NCBI GenBank assembly: GCA_025331445.1
Contig: JAIWNE010000019.1
Coordinates: 340,064 to 404,063 of the forward strand
Length of the DNA stretch: 64,000 nucleotides
Source: Blakeslea trispora
Lineage: Eukaryota > Mucoromycota > Mucoromycetes > Mucorales > Choanephoraceae
Direction: 5' to 3'
The number at the start of each line of letters is the position of its first letter. Position 1 is the stretch's first letter. This document shows positions 55,225 through 64,000 of this stretch, piece after piece. Both the position numbers and the translations under genes were made by a program. The notes beneath the pieces were generated by a model. That model saw nothing but the letters and a program-made list of their open reading frames with translations. It was not told the origin of the DNA and did no database searches.

Positions 55225-57542
55225 CAGCGTATATATGTACGTGTATGTGGGAACGATTACATCTTTCAAGCATGCAGCCATGTATAACAAGGGATTATAG
55301 GAGCTTGTACCTTGAAAACTGATGCATCGAAAAATAGAATGAATAAGGAACTGATACAATAGATAGGATGTAAAACATAGGCTGCAACAAGACAATTGTT
55401 ATACAGAGTTTGGATACAAATTGAAGCGAATAGAGTTATGTTTATTCCAGGCAATCGTTGCCTATCATAAATAAAAAAGTAGTCTGCTGATCAGTTACAG
55501 ACAAAATTGTGTGACACAGATATGGATCAATTCTTGAAACACAGATAACACTTGTAGGAGTCGATCAGCTTTCAAGAATACAATTCAAGCCCTCGCCACC
55601 AAAAAAAAAAGACACAATGGGCTTTAGACATAGCTTAGAATCCGAGTCTTTTTATATCCAAGGATCATAATCTAAAGTCAAAATTTGTTTTAATCTATAG
55701 CATTCCACTTTCACAACACAATGCGTGATATTTAGCTTTCTCTACCAGGAATTATCTATTTTTGTCTGATTTAAAACTCTTTTACTGATCATTTTACTAT
55801 TCTTGGGGTTCAGTTCTGTTCATTAATTGTATTGAAATTAAAGGGATCTAGTCTGGCATTCATAAGGAATATCTCATCTAAACTTTAACATAAAGTAACT
55901 TACTGCTGAAAGATAGTCGATACAAACAAGGTATGGGCAACTTGAACAAATACATCTAATCTACTCGGGCCGAAAGAGTTGCTTCATGCAGAATGGTGCA
56001 TTTAATTTCTCCAAAAAAAAAAAGTGGTTGTTTGCTGTACATATCAATGACAAACAAAATGCTATTTTCGAATGGTAATGAACATATATCTATTCTGTTT
56101 CAGATGCAACAGCATGACGTACTGACGAACATTATTTCTCTATCATCGTATGTTCTGTTGAGATCATGACTTGAGCACTCTATGTAAAAGCAGTTGGATC
56201 ACAAATAAATTGCTTGACCACCGAGAAAGCAAGACCTGTATCGATCATCTCGGTGAATAGTACTGACTTGATTAGTTTGGTACAATGTCGAATTTTTGTT
56301 GGTCTGATGGAATCTTATGTACATTCCATATCGATTATGGATATTTAAAATCAGACACTGACTTGACTATGTTGTTTGACATAATTGCACAGACCCCTAA
56401 TCCCAATTTGCTTGTCCTTCAACACATGAATAGAAGCTTCACCTTTGTGGGTAAATCATGTATGTGAAAAACACTTTGCATGATATTGACAATACTCTAG
56501 ACGACCTTAAAAAATATCGTCAAGTTTTTTTTTTTTAATACTGTCATCAAACAGACTTTTATCCTAAAAAAATTGCATCTACACCTCAATGGAATTTAGA
56601 GGATCTTTCCTTACTCCTGCGTTTATTCTTCAGGGAAGAGTCAAGTACTAGCGGTTATTTAATTGTAGTTTGTAGTTGGATTTGCTCTTAGAAATAATAC
56701 ATTTCTGCTTTCTAGGTTTTTTTTTTTCTTACAAGATTCTTTTTTTTTGCTGCACATATTTACATGGAAATACTTTTGTTCTGTTAGGAAACTGTCTAAT
56801 CAGAGCACTCTGCTTCTGAGATAAAATGAGTTTGTAACTTCAAGTGCCAAGAACAAAGCATTGTGCTGATTTGCAATTTTATCTTGAAGTATACACAAAC
56901 TGGGCAGCATTTTAGTTGAGAGAAAGAAAAAAAACAGGCTTGTTTCTTTATTGAGTAAGAAATACTTACTTGGCTTACCTTGAGCAAGCTCATTGGTATA
57001 AAACGATAAAAAATGAAGGTGTGCTGCACATATTCTTTTGTTCCAAAAAAAAACATTTTCATAGAGTAAATTCCCAAGAGTTCATTATCTTTTTGAAGCT
57101 AGCGAGTACAAAATTATCCTTGGTTTGCAAATAAACTCATGCTCTCTCTCCTTTCTGTAGAAGGTTTTATTTGTTAATTAGACTTTTTAACTTTACACAA
57201 TAAATACAGGATAATTGCTCAAATCTGATATTCAGTAATCTATCAAAGCTAAATAGAAAGTCTAGGCGAGTGGGCATTGAAAAATGTCTCAAGCATTTTT
57301 AGAAGCTACAAGTATTATGAATTGGTTTTCTCTATGCTATGTTTTCCCTATGTATCTGTCAAACCATCATATGCAATTCTATTAGATCTGCCTTAGGAGT
57401 GTCAAAAATTCGTAGCCTTTATCTGATTGGCTGAAAGCAGATCTTATTGATTGGTTTTTGAGTAAGGATTCGGTGACTTGCTTTTAATTAAAATCAAACT
57501 CAAAACTTTTTTTTTATCTCTCTTTGTTTATCCAATATCAGA
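53638..57542. other. 3.9-kb intergenic region
   Basis: The longest gene-free stretch. It contains G- and A-runs upstream of the Rch1-like gene, an AG microsatellite and AT-rich filler. A 60-codon ATG frame at 56285 with a plausible splice site near 56449 has no recognisable relatives. No element ends were recognised. Confidence 0.5.
55175..55219. repeat. (AG)n microsatellite
   Basis: About 22 AG units without interruption, the longest simple repeat in the window. Confidence 0.9.
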
Positions 57543-58831
57543 ATGGCACCTACAAAGCTCGAAGGATATGATTTTTTTGAAAAGACTTTGAAGTCTCCCA
57601 AGACCATTTTGGCCCCAATGGTGGACCAGTCAGAACTTGCTTTTCGAATCTTGACTAGAAGATACGGAGCTGATGTTTGTGTGACCCCTATGTTCCACGC
57701 TCGACTTTTCGGCGAGAGCAAAAAATACAGAGACGAGCAATTTACAACCAACGAACAAGATAGACCCTTAATTGTTCAGGTACACAAGAAGTCTATTTTC
57801 TGATTTCTCTGTCTTTTAATCGAGAAAAAGCCTTATTGACTTTTTTTTTGTAGTTTTGCGCCAATGATCCAGAAACTCTTTTGAGAGCTGCCAAATTAGT
57901 AGAAAACGATTGTGATGCTGTTGATTTGAATCTTGGTTGTCCTCAAGGAATTGCCAGAAAGGGACATTATGGATCATTCTTGCAAGATGAATGGGAATTG
58001 ATAGCAAAAATGGTTAGTCTCTTGCACAAAGAATTGGCTGTGCCTATCACTGTCAAGATTCGTTGCTTCCCCACCGTCGAGAAAACGGTTGAATATGCCA
58101 AAATGATAGAAGCAGCAGGCGCTCAAATGCTTACAGTCCATGGTAGACTGAGAGAGCAAAAGGGACAAAATACAGGTATTGCCGACTGGGATAAAATTAA
58201 GGCAGTAAAGCAAGCGTTGAAGATCCCTGTAGTAGCCAATGGCAATATCTTGTATCATGAAGACTTTCAACGATGCATGGACTACACGGGTGTTGATGCT
58301 GTTATGACAGCTGAAGGCAGTCTCTACAACCCTACGATTTTTTCAAAAGATCAAAAGTTTCCACCTTACACATTCGAAATTGCTCAAGAATATCTTGACA
58401 TCTGTCGTACAGTTAAGACAGGTGGCAGTGCAATCAAAGCCCATTTATTCAAGATTTTACATCCAACACTACCTCATCATGTTGAAAAGAGAGCTCAATT
58501 AGGAAGAGCACGTACTTTGGATGACTATCTCCAAGTAGTATCGGAACTAAAAGAAGATGTGCTGAAAGTGATTGAAGAAAAAGGTGAAGAAGAACAAGGC
58601 GAAGTAAACGAAAACGGCATTCGCAAGTATGCCTATTGGAGATGTCAACCCCATATTCGACCCAAGCTTCCTGAAACTGACGACAACACACCTGAAAAGA
58701 GAAAAGAGCAATCGGAAAACGACAAGAAGAGACATGCCGAGGCTAAAGAAAAAGCTATAGCAAAAAAGCTAAAACAAGAACAAGAGAGTGTTGAAAAACA
58801 AGCACCCGTAGATACCTGCACAGATGAATAG
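57543..58831 (+). CDS. tRNA-dihydrouridine(16/17) synthase, Dus1 type
   Basis: Two exons (57543-57779, 57854-58831) encode 404 residues. The FMN-binding barrel begins [20 protein letters not shown]. The active-site cysteine lies in [19 protein letters not shown], characteristic of Dus1, and VKIRCF, MLTVHGR and VVANGNI follow around the flavin. The final 60 residues are a charged Lys/Glu tail ([18 protein letters not shown]), compatible with RNA binding or nuclear import. The enzyme reduces uridine to dihydrouridine at positions 16 and 17 of tRNA. It converges on NLE1 with 139 bases between stop codons. Confidence 0.95.
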
Positions 58832-58970
58832 AGCAATAGAAAAAATAAAAAAAAACTTTTTGTTTATATCATATTTTTTTGGGTTCTATTAAGATAATAC
58901 ATGTATAGATAGAAAAATACAAGCGAGAAAAGAAATATACAAAAAAAAAGCAAATAAAAGACTGTTTTTC

Positions 58971-60498
58971 TTAGTGTCTCCATATTTTCAATTGCTTGTC
59001 TTTACCGCCACTAGCAACCTTATCACCACCAGGAGACCAATCGACAGCAAACACTTCGTCTAAATGGCCAGGTAAATCCATCTTAATTTTGAATTTCTTG
59101 ATGTCCCAAATCTTCAGTGTGCTGTCTTTACTTGAACTGATCAACATACGAGAGTCACTGGACCAACTTACTTGGTAGACAGCACCAACATGGCCTCTCA
59201 AGTTACCCAAGAATTTACCGGTTGTTCCATCCCAAAGCTTAACGGAATTGTCGAATGATGCACTAGCAATATATCGGCCATCAGGTGAAAATGCAACATG
59301 GTTGACTAACTTTTGGTGACCTGTCATACGGGTAACCGGCTTTTTGCTCTTCTCTGGCTCCCAGAAAAACATGGTGAAATCATCAGAACCAGACACAAGT
59401 CTTTCAGCTCCCTTTCCTTTGTGTGCATTGTATCTAGCAAGTGCTGCAGCCTTTGCTTCTTCTTCTGTTTTGTGACGTTTTCCAGTATGATCAAAAGGAC
59501 CTGTACGAAGGGCAAAATCGGTACTGAGGGCTAAGGTGTTAACCCAATGACCATGACCTTCTAATGTTTTGACAAGCATGCCAGATGAATTCCATACTTT
59601 GATAGACTTGTCTTGAGAAGCTGTATATATTAAACCTTCACCACCCCATTTGACACATGTTACGGCGGCTGTATGTTGAGCAATAGTGAATTCCATTTTT
59701 CTTAACGATGTATTCCAAATTCGAACAGTGTGATCCTTTGATGAACTGGCAAGACGGTTTGATTTAGAATTCAAATGATAAGGCTCCCAAGCTAAACTTG
59801 TAATCCATTTGCGGTGTCCCTTCAAACCATCGCCTAGCTGTTTGCCTGTCTTTGTATCCCATAATCGAATCGTATTATCCATACTACCTGAGGCCAACAA
59901 GGCGCCATCAGGAGACCATGCAATCGATAGCACCCAGCCGCTGTGTCCTTTCAATGTAAAGCGAGGTGTTTCTGTATTCAGATCCCATATACGAACGGTG
60001 CAATCACCAGAGCCTGTAGCAAGCTGGCTGCCATCAGGACTAAAAGAGCATGACAGTACTGCCTCTGTATGCCCCGACAAAGTAGACGTACATCTAGAAA
60101 CTGCTCTCACTCTGAAGATAGCTTGAGGTTGATATACGATGATAAGTGTATCTTCCGTAGATTTGTCTTTGCGATCGACCCAAAGATTCTTTATGATCTC
60201 GTCCTCGCCTACATGGAAAGAGTAAGGAAGAGGATCTTCACCCTATCGTCTATGAGTTTAGCTGTTTGCCTTTTTTGGCAGAGGACTTTTTGAGTGAAAG
60301 ACAAAAGAAACTTACTTGATTCAAAAGCTGGTTTAGAAGCAACTCAAGCTGCTCAGGTGTAGCGTCACCAGGAAGTTGAAGTGGAGGGCCCGTGGACTCG
60401 CCCTCAGCATTTTTAAATTGAGCAACTACTTTTTGCCCAATGGGCATAGCAGCAGCAGCGATGGCATCGAGCTTCTTTTGTCTAAGTTTGGCTGCCAT
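58971..60498 (-). CDS. Ribosome-assembly WD40 protein NLE1/Rsa4 (Notchless)
   Basis: Two exons (60498-60316, 60242-58971) encode 484 residues. The N-terminal NLE/UBL-like domain (KVVAQFKNAEGESTGPPLQLPGD then EDPLPYSFHVGEDEI) binds the MIDAS domain of the AAA ATPase Rea1/midasin. Eight WD repeats follow (GSGDCTVRIWDLNT, GSMDNTIRLWDTKT, SSKDHTVRIWNTSL and so on, to SGGKDKQLKIWRH). The acidic residue in FHVGEDEI needed for MIDAS contact is present. NLE1/Rsa4 is released from the pre-60S particle by Rea1 in the nucleolus. The start at 60498 is preferred over an upstream Met (60543), which would add 15 unlike residues. Confidence 0.95.
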
Positions 60499-60950
60499 AA
60501 TGATAACAAAGATTTTATTTTCGTTGCAGTGGCTTCCATTCAATTAAAGATGGAATTGCAAGACTGTTTTGTGACTTGTCAAGAATTGAAATGAGTTGAT
60601 ACAAAAATGAGAAAAAGTTTATCTTTAAATTGAGAATTGATTTTGAAACTCTTGATACGAGTCTCAGTGAGACTGCAGTTTATTCAAGGAATCCATACCT
60701 TTTTTTACAGTATACCTTTGAGCAATTACTTTTGGAGAGGCTTTATAATTGCAGAGGTCTTTTTAGAATCCAAAGTCTCTTGTCATGTGGTTAAAAGAAG
60801 TCGATGGTTGATAACATAATTAGATTTAATAGTTTCAGTGTCGACTTCTTGTTTTGTAAGACAAGAATGGATCAATAAAAATCAATCAAACTGACTTTTT
60901 TTGCTTCTTTCTTTTCGCTTTTGTTTCTGATAGATTGGATGCAACTGTAA
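60499..60950. other. Intergenic
   Basis: NLE1 promoter on the left; from about 60950 it passes into decayed transposase sequence. No gene supported. Confidence 0.4.
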
Positions 60951-61375
60951 CATTATATACAATGCCTGTATTTGCGGTGGATGAAAAGTCTACTAGTAAA
61001 TCGAGACAAATTGAGATATTGGTACCGCTGTTGCGAGGTGTGATTGTAGTCAACATGAGCAATTCAACATTCTTATATACGTCTCAGATCGAGTTGGAAT
61101 AGAATTAGCTGTCGCTCGAGGATATAGGTACCTTCCACCATAATCCTTTGAGTTCAATCCTATCAAACAAATTCAGGTCTGTAGTCAAGACTAAGATGAA
61201 GGGAGGAAAACTGCTGAAGGAGAAAGTCTTGAAGCCGAGAATGACTGTTACTTTCACCATATGCAATCAGCTTCTTTACAGTATGCAATCTATTTCTGGA
61301 AATGGTGTACTTTGTCCTAGAAAGGAAGTTCAAGTGCACATTGAAATACTACCCAATGAACAAGGCTCAGCTTAA
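60950..61375 (+). pseudogene. Decayed Tc1-type transposase fragment
   Basis: In shifting frames the sequence reads VSDRVGIELAVARGYRYLPP, a stop where PYS is expected, SFEFNPIK, and then FRSVVKTKMKGGKLLKEKVL. This is the Y-LPPYSPELNPIEQ-W segment with the third catalytic acid changed to Lys. Several stops and frameshifts show it is old. No terminal repeats were found. It is a different lineage from the elements at 1731 and 34268. Confidence 0.6.
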
Positions 61376-61771
61376 AGAATCGACTCAGAAACCAGTTCAG
61401 CGAGCACATAGGTCAATTATCTGTTATCTGAATCATGCTTAGCACACTAAAGAAGGCAGAGCTACATGCTACAAACAAAGCGCTCTGCGCTAAGGAAATT
61501 TTATTCTCTAATAATTAAAAGTCCTTTATTAAAAAGAAATAAAATGCGGTACGTGGCAATATCCCTTTTTGTGTGCGCCAGTGCAGACGCTATATCTCAC
61601 CAATCAGAAGGAATATAAAGTGTGCCAATATAAGCAAAATAGGAAGCTATCACATTTTTATTTTAAGCCCGATTCAAGTATTTATTCGCCCTGGATTCTG
61701 TCGCTACTGGTTTTTTCTCCTTTCTTGTTTTCTTTATTCTCATCTCGTAGAAAAGACAAAAGCTAAATAAA

Positions 61772-62345
61772 ATGGAAAAGTTCAAGGAAGTAAGTACTAG
61801 TCATGTTTTCCTTAAGCTACTTTGCTTATCAGTATCGTTTCTTCTTACTAGAAACTCGCCACTCTTCGTAACGAAGTTGATACTGCTACCAAGCGCGCTC
61901 AAGAATTAGAAGAAAAGTGTAAGCAACTCGAAGCTGAACACGATCAAAAAGATGACGAGTTAAGCAACCTTCAAATTCGTGCCAAGGAGTTGGAAGAATC
62001 TCTCGAAACAGCTGAAGCCAACTTGAAGCAAGCTACTTCTGAGTAAGTAAAATTCTAGTCTGTTGTGTGCGTTTTGCAACTTGTGCATGACTTTATCTCT
62101 GTGATGTCTGCGCAAGTATACATTACTGGTTGTACGAAGTTATTTCTTATTTGTTTATTGACTTGGCTGTCTTTTCTTTTAGTTTCCGTGAAGCAGATTT
62201 GCGTGCTGAACAACTCAGTAAGAAGGCCGTCAAGATCGAGCAAGAAATTGCTACTTGGGACAAGAAGAACTCTGAGTTAGAAGCCAAGTACCAAGCCGCC
62301 AAGTCTGAAATGGACGAGTTGGAAGGCCAAATGGATGGCATGTAA
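61772..62345 (+). CDS. Tropomyosin (short fungal form)
   Basis: Three exons (61772-61789, 61852-62042, 62183-62345) encode 123 residues of continuous coiled coil with a clean heptad pattern and no proline. The first exon is 18 bases (MEKFKE), followed by KLATLRNEVDTATKRAQELE, DELSNLQIRAKELEESLETA and, after the second intron, FREADLRAEQLSKKAVKIEQ, ending EGQMDGM. Tropomyosin stabilises actin cables. Yeast forms are 161 and 199 residues, so this is shorter. The sequence EKLRNEVD near the start and the tail match fungal tropomyosins in style. An unseen exon could add length, but the three exons join in phase and the intron borders are standard. Confidence 0.85.
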
Positions 62346-62610
62346 ATAATTATTATTCATTTCTTTTTTCTTTTACACTATTTTTTATCATTAAAATCAT
62401 CACGTTTCTTTTCATTGTCACACAACTTTTTTTTTTCTCTTTACTGCGTGAGGAAAATAACTATGTTTGAAAAGAAAAACAAAAAGGTCTGGCTAGTAAG
62501 AGAGTTTGAGAGAAAGCCTTCTGTAGTATCAAGCAAGGATAGTACACACCAAGCCGTGTGGCTCCATTGTTTTTTATTTATTTATTTACATTGACAAAGT
62601 AGGTTACGCA

Positions 62611-63860
62611 ATTCATGGGTCAACAGGAGCATCAAGATCAGGGCCGTTACCAACTGGGACTACCTGAGTGGGGTTGATTTGGCGATGAGACATGTAGTAG
62701 TGAGCCTTAATATGGCGCATGTTTACGGTTTCTTTGACTAGTTTTGTTGTAACCAATTAGTTAATGATCAGCTGAAAATTATCTGAGCTTCACTTACCAC
62801 CAGGCTTTTGATAAATACGACGAGTCCACTTCAAAATATTGGGATAGTCATAACCAATGGACTTAATGTTACACTTGAAATGACCAAAATAGACAGGATC
62901 AAATCTTTGTATAAAAATATAAGAATGAGAGAGAAACAGCACATGATTTGTGTTTACCTCACAATAGTAGTGAACAAGCGAATATCAGCCTCAGTGAAGG
63001 TATCTTGAACTAAATATTTTTTGCCTTCAAGCATCTTTTCTACACGATCCAAGGACTCGAACAAGGCTGTTACATTTTTTTCGTCTAATGACACATGTAA
63101 GATTTTGTCTGTAGTACCCAATCTGTTTTCTTTCTCTTACATGCAGCTTGAGCAGTGGCAAAGCCGGACTTATATACACCATTGTTGATTGTATCATAAA
63201 TCCATTCGTTATTTTGATCAATTTCTTGTCGTAAGTTTTGGGGATAATAGTCGATCTTAGCATGTTCTTCATCCAAGAACTCGTTGAAAGCAGTGTTGAA
63301 CATGCGGATGATTTCAGAACTCTCATTGTTGACAATGGTTTGGAGCTTCTTATCCCAAAGAACAGGCACAGTAAAGCGGCCTTCATAATCAGGATTTACC
63401 TTGAAATACAGCTCGCGAATATATTGAGCATTGTTGACTGTATCTGGAATAGCGCCTGGGCATTCTTCAGAACTAGAAAACTTCCATCCTTTGTCCAGCA
63501 TCAAAAAGTCTACAACAGACATGCCAATGAGCTTGTCAAGTCCTTTCAGCTTACGTACTATAGCAGTGCGGTGAGCCTATAAACATGACGGCGTAAGCAT
63601 ACATAATCTAACAAAAAAAATTATGCCTTTATTTACCCAAGGACATGCCCAAGAGATATACAAATGATAGCGGTCACTAGAGATGCATTTGTAAGTTCAA
63701 GGAAATGCTTAATGGTTGATCTTACTTACGGCTCAGCAGCAAACTTTGCGTTTGGATTAGCTTCAATACAATCGCGAAAAACGGACTGTTGGCGTCTAAA
63801 TTCGCCATCCTTTGAAGCCCAATTAAGAATGTTGGATTTGTTGTTGTTTGAAGTAGACAT
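62611..63860 (-). CDS. Glutathionyl-hydroquinone reductase (Ecm4/GSTO-like)
   Basis: Five exons encode about 340 residues. The N-terminal thioredoxin fold has the active-site motif SWACPWAHR, with CPWA Cys replacing the usual GST Ser/Tyr, followed by VPVLWDKK and NNESSEIIRMFN. The C-terminal helical domain has ADIRLFTTIVRFDPVYFGHF and IKAHYYMSHRQINP. This family reduces glutathionylated hydroquinones and helps handle quinones and oxidants. The main start is taken as 63860 (MSTSNNNK). The frame stays open upstream to 63989, and from a Met at 63950 the added residues (LFSKIFISRSFAKKTLTHSS) look like a mitochondrial presequence. End at 62611. Confidence 0.92.
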
Positions 63861-64000
63861 GGCTCTCTTTATAAGTATTTGGTAGGATGAATGAGTTAGT
63901 GTTTTCTTTGCAAAGCTTCGACTAATAAATATCTTTGAAAATAGATACATAAAGAAACTCGCGAAAAAGGCACAAAACATTTCATGCATATATCGCCCGT

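Noticed and set aside
56285..56500. 60-codon frame with a plausible splice donor in the long intergenic region
   Set aside because: No recognisable family, no upstream or downstream exons of good quality; could be chance.
1..64000. Clustered biosynthetic, CRISPR or toxin-antitoxin-like systems
   Set aside because: No set of functionally linked neighbouring genes or repeat-spacer array is visible; the genes are ordinary fungal single-gene units plus element debris.

Overview
The window is nuclear DNA of a fungus, most likely an early-diverging one of the Mucoromycota (Mucorales-like). This is inferred from several things together: AT-rich DNA, many short GTAAGT...AG introns of about 50-90 bases, fungal gene families (Cdc12-type septin, tropomyosin, PKA regulatory subunit, Rch1-type transporter, OPT and Dal5-type transporters, Ecm4-type glutathione transferase), and a thick layer of Tc1/mariner-like and non-LTR element debris. 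No species call can be made from the sequence alone.

Left flank (1-4.6 kb): the 5' part of a copper amine oxidase gene runs off the left edge. It is followed by a dead Tc1/mariner-like transposon copy lying in the remains of a decayed, kinase-like gene. First housekeeping block (4.6-26.9 kb): a membrane-anchored SDR, an Mps1/TTK spindle-checkpoint kinase, cysteinyl-tRNA synthetase with two in-frame starts (apparent mitochondrial and cytosolic forms), ribonucleotide reductase small subunit with upstream MluI boxes, a METTL21-like methyltransferase, the PKA regulatory subunit, a septin, glutathione reductase, signal peptidase subunit SPC2 and an OPT transporter.

Accessory island (27-37.4 kb): this is the unusual part. 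It holds a decayed gene of unknown family, a 36-base perfect palindrome, a 0.2-kb foldback MITE, an unknown roughly 650-residue gene with one frameshift, two direct copies of a 0.33-kb MITE, and between them a gene for a 76-residue secreted cysteine-rich peptide. At its right end is a four-layer nest of elements: a Tc1-type transposase fragment split by a second Tc1/mariner-like transposon, which in turn received two successive 5'-truncated LINE insertions. The same 12-14 base target sequence survives three times. A paralogue of the secreted peptide, also exactly 76 residues, lies alone 10 kb away at 42.5 kb behind a nearly identical TATA region.

Second housekeeping block (37.7-64 kb): a PGAP2-like GPI-remodelling protein, a Dal5-type MFS transporter, an unrecognised two-span membrane protein, the TFIIIC 90-kDa subunit, MsrA, an OTUD6-type deubiquitinase, Coa6, an Rch1/SLC10A7-type transporter, tRNA-dihydrouridine synthase 1, the ribosome-assembly WD40 protein NLE1/Rsa4, a short tropomyosin and a glutathionyl-hydroquinone reductase. 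Three genes form a plausible redox and repair set (glutathione reductase, MsrA, glutathionyl-hydroquinone reductase). They are not clustered, and no operon-like logic is expected here. Convergent neighbours are often separated by only 54-150 bases. I found no tRNA, rRNA or CRISPR. Exon structures were worked out by hand from splice signals and family alignment knowledge; exon borders are predictions.
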